Shown here piece after piece: positions 1 through 6,697 of a stretch of 8,382 nucleotides of DNA (its first letter is position 1; each line of letters starts with the position of its first letter). This stretch comes from Planctomycetota bacterium. GTDB lineage: Bacteria; Planctomycetota; SBBH01; JACQRN01. The stretch lies in the NCBI GenBank assembly GCA_016206515.1, contig JACQRN010000312.1, positions 1 to 8,382 on the forward strand, in the 5' to 3' direction. A program made the position numbers and the translations under genes. The notes under the pieces are model-generated. The model worked only from the letters and a program-made list of their open reading frames with translations. It did not search any database and was not told where the DNA came from.

Positions 1-380
1 CCGAGCAGGGCGAACATCGTCCCGCTCAAGGGGACGAACAGGGTCAGGTAGGTCCACCCGAAGGCGGTCTGCTGGCCGGTCTCGATCGAGGATGTCTTCC
101 CCCGGGCGAGCACCCCGGTGACCACCATGACCAGGAACCCCGCGAACATCACGGCGCTGTATCCCCAGCCGGCGACCTGCCTGCGGATCCGTTCGGCGTG
201 CTGGAGAAAGAGGGAGCCGATCCCGAGGAACATCGCGAACCCGCTGATCACGAGCATCCAGTCGTTGACGGTCGTCAGCAACTCCTGGGAGGCCCGGTGC
301 GGCACGAAGTACTGGATCAGGAAGACGATCCCGAAGAGGAAGCAGATCGCGAGGGGAACGGTGCGTTTCAGGAAGAGCAT
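1..380 (-). CDS. Polytopic inner-membrane protein, N-terminal part (gene runs off the window)
   Basis: I do not recognise this family. Read on the minus strand from ATG at 380, the first 126 residues are visible and the reading frame is still open at base 1. The protein starts MLFLKRT and shows four hydrophobic spans at about residues 9-27, 41-60, 73-92 and 106-126. Charged stretches HAERIRRQ (61-68) and ARGKTSSIE (92-100) form the loops after spans 2 and 3. There is no cleavable signal peptide; the first span looks like an anchor. The start lies four bases after the stop of the DUF6754 gene and has no clear Shine-Dalgarno sequence, so translation is probably coupled. Its place as fourth gene after a GlmL-type ATPase suggests it is the membrane partner of that operon. 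Function unknown; coding status and membrane location are confident. Confidence 0.8.
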   Translation of the reverse strand, partial: MLFLKRTVPLAICFLFGIVFLIQYFVPHRASQELLTTVNDWMLVISGFAMFLGIGSLFLQHAERIRRQVAGWGYSAVMFAGFLVMVVTGVLARGKTSSIETGQQTAFGWTYLTLFVPLSGTMFALL

Positions 381-384
381 GGCG

Positions 385-1671
385 TCAGAACGGCCGGAAG
401 AGATCGAGGATCGGGTCGACGGCCCCCGGCTTTCCGGCCAGGCCGAAAACGGTGACGAGAACGCCCGCCACCGCCAGGAAGACCATGAAGGCCGCCTTTC
501 CGACGTCCTGGCCCCGCAGGGTCCCCACCAGGACGGGGTGGTTCGAAAGGTAGGCGCTCGCGGCGTAGAGTTCCTCGCCGATCAGCGTGTAGTCGCAGGT
601 CGTAATGAAGAAGGGGAGCTGGTGCTCGGCATCCGTCCCGGCGATCTGGATCGCGCCGGTCGAGGAACCGGTCTCGGCCAGGAGCAGCGCCTCCGCGTAG
701 TAGTACCCCATGAAGAAGCAGGCGGCGGGCTTCTCGCGGACCATCATGCCGTCGACCGCGGCGGTGTAGCTGAACTGGTCCTCGGTGACGAAGAAGTTCG
801 CGTCTTCGCGGAAGGCGTCCGGGCGCCCGGCCTCGATGTACGCCTGCTTCATGATCTCCTGGCTGACCGCCATCACGATGGGGTTCGTGTGCGGAACCTG
901 GATCTTCGTGTCGTAGCGCGCGACCTTCCTCGATACTTCGCCCAGGATGGTCGTCGCGGCGATCGTCGAGATGTTGTCCATGCCGCTGCGGCCGGTGAGG
1001 AAGTAGATCGGCCGCCCCATCTCGGTTGCCCGGCCGATCGCCTCCTCCACCGCGTCGATCCCGGGGATCCGGCGCAGGAAGAGTTTCTTCCGCCTCGCCG
1101 TCGCGATGAACCCGAGGATGATCCCGCTGAAGAGGATCGTATAGAGGAAGTTGTTCGCCTTCTTCCGATTGAACCAGTTGCCGCGGGCCGACGCCGTCGC
1201 CTCTGCGGAGGCGACGCACGCGGCCTCGTCGGCGCCCGCGGACAGGACCCCGACGGAGAAGGCGTAAGGCGCTCCGAGCGCGCCCTCGCGCGCCGTGTCG
1301 TCCGGGAGGCTCCCGAGTTCCTCCGCGAACAGCCTCGACAGGTCGACCACGGTCCGGCGACGGTCGGGCGAGCGCCCGTCGGCCCAGAACGGCTCGGTCT
1401 CCACGTCCGCGCCGTCCGCGCCTTCGGGGACGCGAAAGGACCGGACCCAGCCGGGGCCGCTGGACCTCCGCGCGCGGACAAGATACTCAACGCCCGGTCC
1501 CTCCCCCGCGGACCGCCCCCAGGACAGGAGGATCCTCCCCCCGTCGTCGTCTGGGGCGTCCCGGGCCGTTACCTCACCGACGATCTCCTGGGCGGAAACA
1601 GCCGGACAGGAACCGAAGGCGAGCAGGAACACAAGGAACCGGCGCACCGCAGGAAGACTGTACCGTCCCAC
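385..1671 (-). CDS. Membrane-anchored protein with FN3-like exported domain and DUF6754-type cytoplasmic domain
   Basis: 428 residues from GTG at 1671. A signal peptide (about 1-27, ending CPAVSAQ) is followed by a beta-rich region (31-160) resembling a fibronectin type III fold. A membrane span lies at 175-192, ending in the basic cluster ARRKKLFLRR. A conserved cytoplasmic domain follows at about 200-388, and a second span lies at 393-412. The central domain contains PIYFLTGRSGMDNIS, FFMGYYYAEALLLAETG and AIQIAGTDAEHQLPFF followed by TTCDYTLIGEELYAASAYLS. I recognise this as the DUF6754 type from memory; no function is known. Predicted topology is FN3 outside and DUF6754 inside. The start is uncertain: GTG 1671 has GGAGA ten bases upstream and sits five bases after the previous stop; GTG 1647 would also keep a good signal peptide; a TTG overlaps the preceding stop. 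It is the third gene of the glmL operon. Confidence 0.85.
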   Translation of the reverse strand: MGRYSLPAVRRFLVFLLAFGSCPAVSAQEIVGEVTARDAPDDDGGRILLSWGRSAGEGPGVEYLVRARRSSGPGWVRSFRVPEGADGADVETEPFWADGRSPDRRRTVVDLSRLFAEELGSLPDDTAREGALGAPYAFSVGVLSAGADEAACVASAEATASARGNWFNRKKANNFLYTILFSGIILGFIATARRKKLFLRRIPGIDAVEEAIGRATEMGRPIYFLTGRSGMDNISTIAATTILGEVSRKVARYDTKIQVPHTNPIVMAVSQEIMKQAYIEAGRPDAFREDANFFVTEDQFSYTAAVDGMMVREKPAACFFMGYYYAEALLLAETGSSTGAIQIAGTDAEHQLPFFITTCDYTLIGEELYAASAYLSNHPVLVGTLRGQDVGKAAFMVFLAVAGVLVTVFGLAGKPGAVDPILDLFRPF

Positions 1672-1676
1672 CGAAA

Positions 1677-2801
1677 TCAAGTCTCCAGGATCTCGACGTT
1701 GGCCCTGGGGACGACCACCGTCTCCCCGTCGTCGAAACGGACCGTCAGGACGCGGACCTTCGCCTCCGTCTCGATCCGGACCGGCTCGGGGTTCAACTCC
1801 CCGACCACGCCGATCCGACCGAAATACGGCTCGCGGATGATCCGGATCGGATCCCCCGCCTGGAGCCCCTCGCGGGAGGCGACGCCTGCGGCGATGGGCG
1901 GCGCCCCGGGACCCTCCGGGATGATGATCTCGGGCCGCATCTCCCCCGCCCGGATCTGGGTCGCCCCCGACACGCACGCCTTCCTCCCGAGATTCGCCCG
2001 GAGGAGGTCGAAGGTGCGGCGCGCCATCGGGATCCGGCCGAACCCCTCCGTGAGGATCAGCGTAAACCCGATCGTCTCGGCCCCCGTGATGGCGACGCCG
2101 AGGTCGTACCCCAGGAGGGAGCGCAGGTCGCGGTCGTCGATCCCGCCCACCACGAGCGCCGAGAGGCCGACCTCCCGCGCCAGCCGGAACGCCTCGCTCG
2201 GGGCATAGGCCCCTCCCACCACGACCTTTCCCCGGTGCTGGGGGCCGAGGAGGTCCGGCGACAGGTCCTGGTCCGGCCGTTCCACCGCGAGAGCGATCGG
2301 GCCCGTCGTCTCGCCGCCGAGCCCGAAGATCCCCTGCGCGAAGGCGCCGCAGGTCTCGACGACAACCCCCTCCGTCCCGACCGTCTCGACCACGGTGCCG
2401 TCGACGTACGCCTTCACCTCCAGGGGGCGCGGAGGCTCCCGGAGGAGGACCTGCCCCGTGACCGCCGAGACCGACTCGACGGTCCCATCGACGGAAGAGC
2501 GGAGCGTCGTCCGCATGAACTTCAGAAGCGGCCGGTTCTCGGCGATCGGCTCGTCCTTCCGGACCGCGTCCTTCTCCCGCTTGAGCATGAACTCCTGGAT
2601 CTCGCCCGGCTGGATGGAGAGCTGATTGACGACGTTCACGGTATGGACCTTGCCGGGGAGGAAGGCGCGCGCGACCACCGCGTCGGAGGAGACGCGGTCG
2701 CCGGGGCGGACGAGGATCTCGCCCGGGATCGGGAGCGTCCGGCGCTTGAGGAGCACCACGCGCCCAGAGACCTTCAGGCCAGGGGTGTAGGCATGCGCCA
2801 T
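1677..2801 (-). CDS. Conserved protein with barrel-sandwich-like N-terminus and KOW-like C-terminus
   Basis: 374 residues, no signal peptide or membrane span, so probably cytoplasmic. ATG at 2801 lies two bases after the glmL stop (TGA-CC-ATG) and lacks a good Shine-Dalgarno sequence, which points to translational coupling. The N-terminal half (about 22-140) has repeated beta-hairpin patterns such as PGEILVRPGDRVSSDAVVA, KDAVRKDEPIAEN and SSVDGTVESV, like lipoyl/RnfC-type barrel-sandwich domains. It has no obvious EMKM or DKA lysine motif. Residues 167-300 look like an alpha/beta domain, with KVVVGGAYAPSEAF, LSALVVGGID and TLILTEGFGRIPMARRTF. Residues 314-340 (GDPIRIIREPYFGRIGVVGEL) match a KOW-type motif, then a final beta segment with VVVPRANVEIL. 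I do not recognise a named family. Its position suggests a link between the GlmL ATPase and the downstream membrane proteins (inference). Confidence 0.85.
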   Translation of the reverse strand: MAHAYTPGLKVSGRVVLLKRRTLPIPGEILVRPGDRVSSDAVVARAFLPGKVHTVNVVNQLSIQPGEIQEFMLKREKDAVRKDEPIAENRPLLKFMRTTLRSSVDGTVESVSAVTGQVLLREPPRPLEVKAYVDGTVVETVGTEGVVVETCGAFAQGIFGLGGETTGPIALAVERPDQDLSPDLLGPQHRGKVVVGGAYAPSEAFRLAREVGLSALVVGGIDDRDLRSLLGYDLGVAITGAETIGFTLILTEGFGRIPMARRTFDLLRANLGRKACVSGATQIRAGEMRPEIIIPEGPGAPPIAAGVASREGLQAGDPIRIIREPYFGRIGVVGELNPEPVRIETEAKVRVLTVRFDDGETVVVPRANVEILET

Positions 2802-2803
2802 GG

Positions 2804-4591
2804 TCAGAGCGGATACGCCCCCATCGCCGCACCCCAGGCCCGGAGCTTGCGCACGCGCTCCTCGCGCCCCTCGGGGAGGGCAAGCGGGCGCCCACGCGCG
2901 TCGAGGGCCAGCCCCACGACCCCGCCGTGGACCTCCCGCTCGATCCCCTTCCCCTTCCCCGCGCCGAAATCGAACCCCTTCGCCGGACGCAGCGCGATCA
3001 CCGCCTTCTCGCCGGGCTGGAGCGGAAGGAGCCTCAATTCGCCGAAGGGGATCGATCCTTGCCGCGCCCCCCCCGGCCCCCGGACCTCGTACTCGAAGCA
3101 CCTCTCCCCGTCGCGGACAGCCCCCTCCGGCGCGACGCACGTCCCCAGGTAGATCATGCAGTCGTGGTGGAAGACGTCGGTCGCGGCCCGCGGGTGGAGC
3201 GTCGACAGGACCCCCAGATGCGGCATCATGAAGATGGAGTCGACCGCCAGGCGCGTCACGCCGAGCGGCGCGTAGGCGTCCATCATCATGAGCATCGACT
3301 GGGCCCTGCGCGGCGCGTGCGACAGGACCCCCCCCGAGCCGATGATCAGGTCGAGTTTCCAGAGGTCCACGAGCGTCCGCCCCGACGCCGCCTGCGCGAA
3401 GGCATCCCCGATCGTCCGCTCCTGCTGGACCCCCTTGAGCCCCACCGCGAGGAGCTTGTGCTGCTCGAACGCCAGGCGCAGCGCCTCCCGCGCGATCGCC
3501 TGCTCGAACTGGAGCTCCGCGAGGGTCTGGGGGATCGTCGTCGGGCGGATCATCTTGTTCTTGATGCGGTTGCGCAGGTCCCCCTCCTCGATCGAGAACG
3601 GGACCCATCGCAGGATGTTCGCCAGCCCCGCCTCCGCCAGGACGTTCGAGATCGAATACGACATCCCGAGGTTCGCGGAAACCGTCCGGTTGAAGACGCC
3701 CGAGAAGACGGAGAAGACGTCCGTCGTCGCCCCCCCGATGTCGACGCCGAGGACGTCGATCCGGTTCTCCCGGGCGATCGCCTCCATGATGAGCCCCACA
3801 GCACCCGGCGTCGGCATGATCGGGGCGCCGGTCCACGTGATGAGCTTCTTGTACCCCGGGGCCTGGGCCATGACGTGCTCGAGGAAGAGGTCGTGGATCT
3901 TGTGCCGGGCCGGCTGGAGGTTCTCCCGTTCGAGCGTCGGGCGCAGGTTCTCGCAGGAGGAGACGGCCATCTTCCCGCCCAGGATCCGCTCGACCTCGGC
4001 GGTCGCGGAGCGGTTTCCGGCGTAGATGATCGGGACCTTGAACCCGATCCCGAGGCGGGGGCGTGGATCGGCGGCGGCGATGTATTCCGCCATCTCGACG
4101 ACATGGGAGACGGTCCCGCCGTCCGTCCCGCCCGAGAGGAGCATCATGTCGGGCCGCAGGTGGCGGATCCGCTCGATCTTCTCGTGGCCGAGCCGCCCGT
4201 CGTTCGCCGCCAGGACGTCCATCACGATCGCGCCGGCGCCGAGCGCGGCACGCTGCGCGGACTCGGCCGTCATGGTCTTCACGGCCCCGGCGACCATCAT
4301 CTGGAGCCCTCCCCCCGCGGAGGAGGTCGAGATGTAGAGATCGACCCCCTCCCTTCCCCTGGCGGGGGTGACGATCCGCTCGCCGTCGAGGATCCTGCGG
4401 CCCGAAAGTTCCTCCAACTCCTGGAAGGAGTTCAGAACCCCCCGCGTCACGTCCTCGAAGGGGGCCTCGACGGTCGTCGGGGCCTCCCCGCGAAAGGTCT
4501 GGCGGTACCCCTCCGGCGTCCTCTCGATGAGGATCGCCTTCGTCGTCGTCGATCCGCAGTCGGTGGCGAGGATGACGTTTGGATCGGCCAC
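2804..4591 (-). CDS. glmL: GlmL/MutL-family ASKHA ATPase (putative reactivase/chaperone)
   Basis: 595 residues from GTG at 4591. The actin/Hsp70/hexokinase-type nucleotide-binding signature is clear: phosphate-1 loop TDCGSTTTKAIL (10-21), connecting motif LLSGGTDGGT (151-160), phosphate-2 loop LGVDIGGATTDVFS (281-294) and adenosine motif LIIGSGG (415-421). STSSAGGGLQMMVAG (88-102) and MMPHLGVLS (455-463) also fit the family. Clostridial GlmL is encoded with the cobalamin-dependent glutamate mutase and is thought to protect or reactivate it. Here no mutase subunit is in view; the next genes encode a KOW-like protein and two membrane proteins. From memory, clostridial members are roughly 460 residues, so about 130 C-terminal residues (466-595, including GFDFGAGKGKGIE and GLALDARGRPL) are extra. 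It is first in the operon and has no Shine-Dalgarno sequence; a TATAAT box lies ten bases before the GTG. Family assignment is strong; the substrate is unknown. Confidence 0.93.
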   Translation of the reverse strand: MADPNVILATDCGSTTTKAILIERTPEGYRQTFRGEAPTTVEAPFEDVTRGVLNSFQELEELSGRRILDGERIVTPARGREGVDLYISTSSAGGGLQMMVAGAVKTMTAESAQRAALGAGAIVMDVLAANDGRLGHEKIERIRHLRPDMMLLSGGTDGGTVSHVVEMAEYIAAADPRPRLGIGFKVPIIYAGNRSATAEVERILGGKMAVSSCENLRPTLERENLQPARHKIHDLFLEHVMAQAPGYKKLITWTGAPIMPTPGAVGLIMEAIARENRIDVLGVDIGGATTDVFSVFSGVFNRTVSANLGMSYSISNVLAEAGLANILRWVPFSIEEGDLRNRIKNKMIRPTTIPQTLAELQFEQAIAREALRLAFEQHKLLAVGLKGVQQERTIGDAFAQAASGRTLVDLWKLDLIIGSGGVLSHAPRRAQSMLMMMDAYAPLGVTRLAVDSIFMMPHLGVLSTLHPRAATDVFHHDCMIYLGTCVAPEGAVRDGERCFEYEVRGPGGARQGSIPFGELRLLPLQPGEKAVIALRPAKGFDFGAGKGKGIEREVHGGVVGLALDARGRPLALPEGREERVRKLRAWGAAMGAYPL

Positions 4592-4601
4592 GCGGACAGG
4601 G

Positions 4602-4607
4602 ATTATA
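4602..4607 (-). promoter_or_regulatory. -10 box of the glmL operon
   Basis: On the minus strand the bases read TATAAT, a perfect -10 hexamer in a very GC-rich setting, with ten bases to the GTG start of glmL. Transcription would begin about three or four bases before the start codon, leaving no room for a Shine-Dalgarno sequence; none is present. No TTGACA-like -35 is seen 16-18 bases further upstream, where the sequence is GC-rich. Confidence 0.6.
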
Positions 4608-4653
4608 GGACCGGACGGCCTGCGCTCCGCCCCGCGCCCGGGGACGTTTCCGC

Positions 4654-4659
4654 TATCAT
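4654..4659 (+). promoter_or_regulatory. -10 box of the lipoprotein gene (leaderless type)
   Basis: TATCAT followed by exactly six bases and then ATG at 4666. With usual -10 geometry the first transcribed base is the A of the start codon, giving a leaderless mRNA. There is no Shine-Dalgarno sequence and no recognisable -35. It is divergent from the glmL -10 box, with 46 bp between the two hexamers. Confidence 0.5.
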
Positions 4660-4665
4660 CCGCGC

Positions 4666-5520
4666 ATGCGGCGGCTCCTCGTCACGGCGCTCCTCCTCGC
4701 CCCGTGCGCATCCGGCTGCGGCTCCCCGCCCGCCCCGGCGTTCGCGGAGTCGGGCGGGATCTCGGTCTTCCTGCGCGAGGAGCGGGGCGCCTCCGGTCCG
4801 TTCGCGCACCCCTCCGCGCTGGAGGCCGCCAGGGTCGAGACGATCCTGCGCAAGACCTGGGCCACGCGCAAAAAATCGGGCCCGGTGCGGACCGAGCCGG
4901 GCCCGTTCTTCTCCGCGATCGAGAGGCCGATGCTCGCCTCGCTGCTGTCCCGCGCGCTGGGGACCGCGACCGCCACCCAGCGCGTCCGCGTCGAGATCCG
5001 CCACGAGGGGGGCCGCCCGGCGCGCCGCAGCGTCGTCGATTTCTTCGTGAAGGACGACGCGCTGCACGTGCTGTTCCAGGAGATGCTCGTGGCCGACACC
5101 CCGATGTCGGACGCGACGCGGTCGCTCGACCTCTACCCCCGCCTGCACCCGCGCGAGGGGCAGACCGTTCGCGCCGAGCCCGGCCTCTCCCGCCCCGCGC
5201 GCGGCCCCGGCCCCGCGCCGGCGGAGAACTGGCTGTCGATCCCGCTCTCCCAGGCGCTGGAAGCCGAGACCGGACCGGAGGCGGGAGACCTGCCCGAGCT
5301 CACGGAGCTGCAAGCCAAGATCGCGCTCCTCGACGAAGCGCTCCACCTCGGCGTCCTCACCCCCGAGGAGTACCGCGACAAGCGCGCCGCCCTCGAACGC
5401 TCCGCCGAAGCGGTCCGCGCCGAGCGCCGCCGCGTCCTCGACGAGATGCTCGCCCAGGGGCTCCTCCAGCGCGACGAGTACGACCGCAAGATCGAGGAAT
5501 TGAGGACAGACACCAATTAA
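4666..5520 (+). CDS. Predicted lipoprotein with two C-terminal SHOCT-like motifs
   Basis: 284 residues, unnamed family. The N-terminus MRRLLVTALLLAPCASGC has two arginines, a hydrophobic core and an ASGC lipobox, so Cys18 is the likely lipidated residue. A middle domain (about 30-160) includes FAHPSALEAARVETILRKTW, ERPMLASLLSRALGTAT and SVVDFFVKDDALHVLFQ. It resembles uncharacterised lipoproteins I have seen with HP...ILxxI, AxALxxA and LHxxL patterns (memory only). A proline/alanine-rich linker (160-190) leads to two copies of a short helical motif, 222-244 (LDEALHLGVLTPEEY...) and 258-280 (LDEMLAQGLLQRDEY...), 36 residues apart and matching the SHOCT pattern LxxLxxxGxxTxEEYxxKxxxL. The start is set by the lipobox and the leaderless-type -10 box. 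Two stops in a row (TAA TGA) end it. It lies divergently from glmL; any link between the two is unproven. Confidence 0.85.
   Translation: MRRLLVTALLLAPCASGCGSPPAPAFAESGGISVFLREERGASGPFAHPSALEAARVETILRKTWATRKKSGPVRTEPGPFFSAIERPMLASLLSRALGTATATQRVRVEIRHEGGRPARRSVVDFFVKDDALHVLFQEMLVADTPMSDATRSLDLYPRLHPREGQTVRAEPGLSRPARGPGPAPAENWLSIPLSQALEAETGPEAGDLPELTELQAKIALLDEALHLGVLTPEEYRDKRAALERSAEAVRAERRRVLDEMLAQGLLQRDEYDRKIEELRTDTN
4870..4905 (-). terminator. Intrinsic-terminator-like stem-loop, minus-strand orientation, inside the lipoprotein gene
   Basis: CGGGCCCGG (4877-4885) and CCGGGCCCG (4897-4905) form a perfect nine-bp all-G/C stem with an 11-base loop. Read on the minus strand the stem is followed by A and then six T (complement of A6 at 4870-4875), the classical rho-independent form. 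It lies within codons 69-80 of the plus-strand lipoprotein gene, so it would stop transcripts running antisense to that gene toward the glmL operon. The plus-strand side has only a weak tract (TTCTTCT). The structure is plain; its function is inferred. Confidence 0.4.
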
Positions 5521-5573
5521 TGAACGCCAACTCCCGGAACCCCGCCCCCCCGCGGCGCGTTTCACACTCCGAG

Positions 5574-5578
5574 AGGAG
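5574..5578 (+). promoter_or_regulatory. Shine-Dalgarno sequence of the first HEAT-module gene
   Basis: AGGAG, within GAGAGGAGAA, ends six bases before GTG 5585. This is near-optimal spacing and decides the GTG start. It contrasts with the absence of any such site before glmL, the lipoprotein gene and the ferredoxin gene. Confidence 0.75.
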
Positions 5579-5584
5579 AAACCC

Positions 5585-6697
5585 GTGAACCGGAAGACCC
5601 TGGCGCTGGCGTCCGCCACCCTGACCGCCCTCGCGGCAACAGTCCCGGCCGGGGCGCAGGACCCTTCCGCGGCGGAGCCGCGGGCGGAACGGAGGCGGCC
5701 GGCCGTCGATGACCGGATCGGACCAGGGGAGGGGGCGCAGCCGGCCCGCCCGGGCGCGCCGATACCCCCTCAAGAAAGGGTGCGGATGGCCAACGAGAGG
5801 GCGCTCACGCCGGAGGACGTCCTGCGCGGGCTCGGTCTGGATCCGTCCGACCTCGACGCCCTGGTACGCATCCTGGAGCGGGCCGCAGAGGCATGCTCCG
5901 GCGGTCCTGGCGGCGTGCCCGTCCCCCTTGCGGAGGAGATCGCGCACCTCGTCGAGAGACTCGGCGCCCCCTCCTGGGAGGAGCGTGAACGTGCGACAGA
6001 GCGCCTGCGCGAGATCGGCGCGACGGCGCTTTCCGCCCTGCGCGAGGCGTGCGCCTCCACGGACCCCGAGGTGGCGCAGCGTGCCAGGGTCCTGGTGAGC
6101 GGGATCGGGACCGACGGGGGCGGGGACGGGCAACGCTTCGATGCGGTCGTGGGATCGCTCCTCTCACAAGATCCCCCGATCGGGGCGGAATTCCGCACCC
6201 GCGCCACACGGGCTCTCGTGACGGTCGCCTGTTCCACACCGCCACACACGACCGCCATCTACACCGCCCTCCGCGCTCTCGCCTCCCTCCCGTGCGATCC
6301 CGCGGACGCCCCGCCTCTCGTCGAGGCGTGGGTCCGCGAACGCGAGTGGCTTGCCACCGAGTGGCTCGCCGCCGAGTGGCTCGCGCCCGGAGGCCCCGGA
6401 GGCAAGGGAGACGGGTCGTGGGTGGCGGCGTTCTTGATCGCCCTCCAGGCCTGCGTGGAACGGTCGACCGGAGAGCCCGCCGGTGATCGCGCGCCCCTCG
6501 CCCGCGCCCTCGCCGCGGCCGCCCCGGGGATCCGTCCCCTCCCCGCGAACGTGGCGGAGTACCTCCCCGCCGACATGCAGCGCATCCTCTCCCCCGCGAT
6601 CCTGCGCGAGTGGATGACGTCGCTCGCCGGGACCACGCCCCCCGAGGCCCGCGAGGAGTGGCCGGCCTGGGTCGAGACGCACTTCGCAAACCGTTGA
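5585..6697 (+). CDS. Exported HEAT-module protein 1
   Basis: 370 residues from GTG. Signal peptide MNRKTLALASATLTALAATV-PAGAQ, with likely cleavage after AGA (about residue 24), so periplasmic or secreted. A proline/arginine/alanine-rich low-complexity stretch covers 25-75. Residues 117-174 form a two-helix-pair HEAT-like module (HLVERLGAPSWEERERATER then LREIGATALSALREA and DPEVAQRARVLV), the type frequent in exported Planctomycetota proteins. The rest (185-370) looks largely alpha-helical and alanine-rich and is otherwise unrecognised. It includes a pentapeptide EWLA[T/A/P] repeated three times at 254-268. No catalytic motif is visible; HEAT modules usually bind proteins. It starts 64 bp after the lipoprotein gene and ends 55 bp before a second protein with the same module, which suggests duplication and possibly one transcript. 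Function unknown. Confidence 0.82.
   Translation: MNRKTLALASATLTALAATVPAGAQDPSAAEPRAERRRPAVDDRIGPGEGAQPARPGAPIPPQERVRMANERALTPEDVLRGLGLDPSDLDALVRILERAAEACSGGPGGVPVPLAEEIAHLVERLGAPSWEERERATERLREIGATALSALREACASTDPEVAQRARVLVSGIGTDGGGDGQRFDAVVGSLLSQDPPIGAEFRTRATRALVTVACSTPPHTTAIYTALRALASLPCDPADAPPLVEAWVREREWLATEWLAAEWLAPGGPGGKGDGSWVAAFLIALQACVERSTGEPAGDRAPLARALAAAAPGIRPLPANVAEYLPADMQRILSPAILREWMTSLAGTTPPEAREEWPAWVETHFANR
6344..6388 (+). repeat. Three 15-bp in-frame tandem repeats
   Basis: GAGTGGCTYGCC-type 15-bp units begin at 6344, 6359 and 6374. They encode EWLAT, EWLAA and EWLAP in the first HEAT-module protein. The copies are nearly identical at the DNA level, which points to recent slippage or duplication and a site where copy number could vary between strains. 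Confidence 0.75.

Noticed and set aside
118..2208. A 696-codon plus-strand open frame opposite the DUF6754 and KOW-like genes
   Set aside because: Its translation is Arg/Pro/Asp-rich with no recognisable domain, while the minus strand encodes clear domains with tight operon spacing. Long antisense frames are expected at this GC content.
385..2895. Extending the DUF6754 gene upstream to a 836-codon frame
   Set aside because: The extra 5' part overlaps the KOW-like gene entirely and has shadow-like composition. The signal peptide fixes the start near 1671 or 1647.
1677..3836. Extending the KOW-like gene upstream to a 719-codon frame
   Set aside because: The extension overlaps glmL and is low complexity. 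ATG 2801, two bases after the glmL stop, gives the natural start.
4870..4885. Programmed ribosomal frameshift at A6 followed by a strong stem
   Set aside because: The in-frame codons are CGC AAA AAA, so the heptamer is not X-XXY-YYZ, and the stem starts one base after the A-run, too close for typical frameshifting. The zero frame continues to a sensible C-terminus.
2927..5050. A 707-codon plus-strand open frame opposite glmL
   Set aside because: Low-complexity Arg/Pro/Asp/His composition, and it runs through both the opposite glmL gene and the start of the lipoprotein gene in another frame. glmL motifs are unmistakable.
4603..5619. A 338-codon minus-strand frame opposite the lipoprotein gene
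   Set aside because: Arg/Gly/Ala-rich with no domain. The plus strand has a lipobox, SHOCT-like motifs and a promoter.
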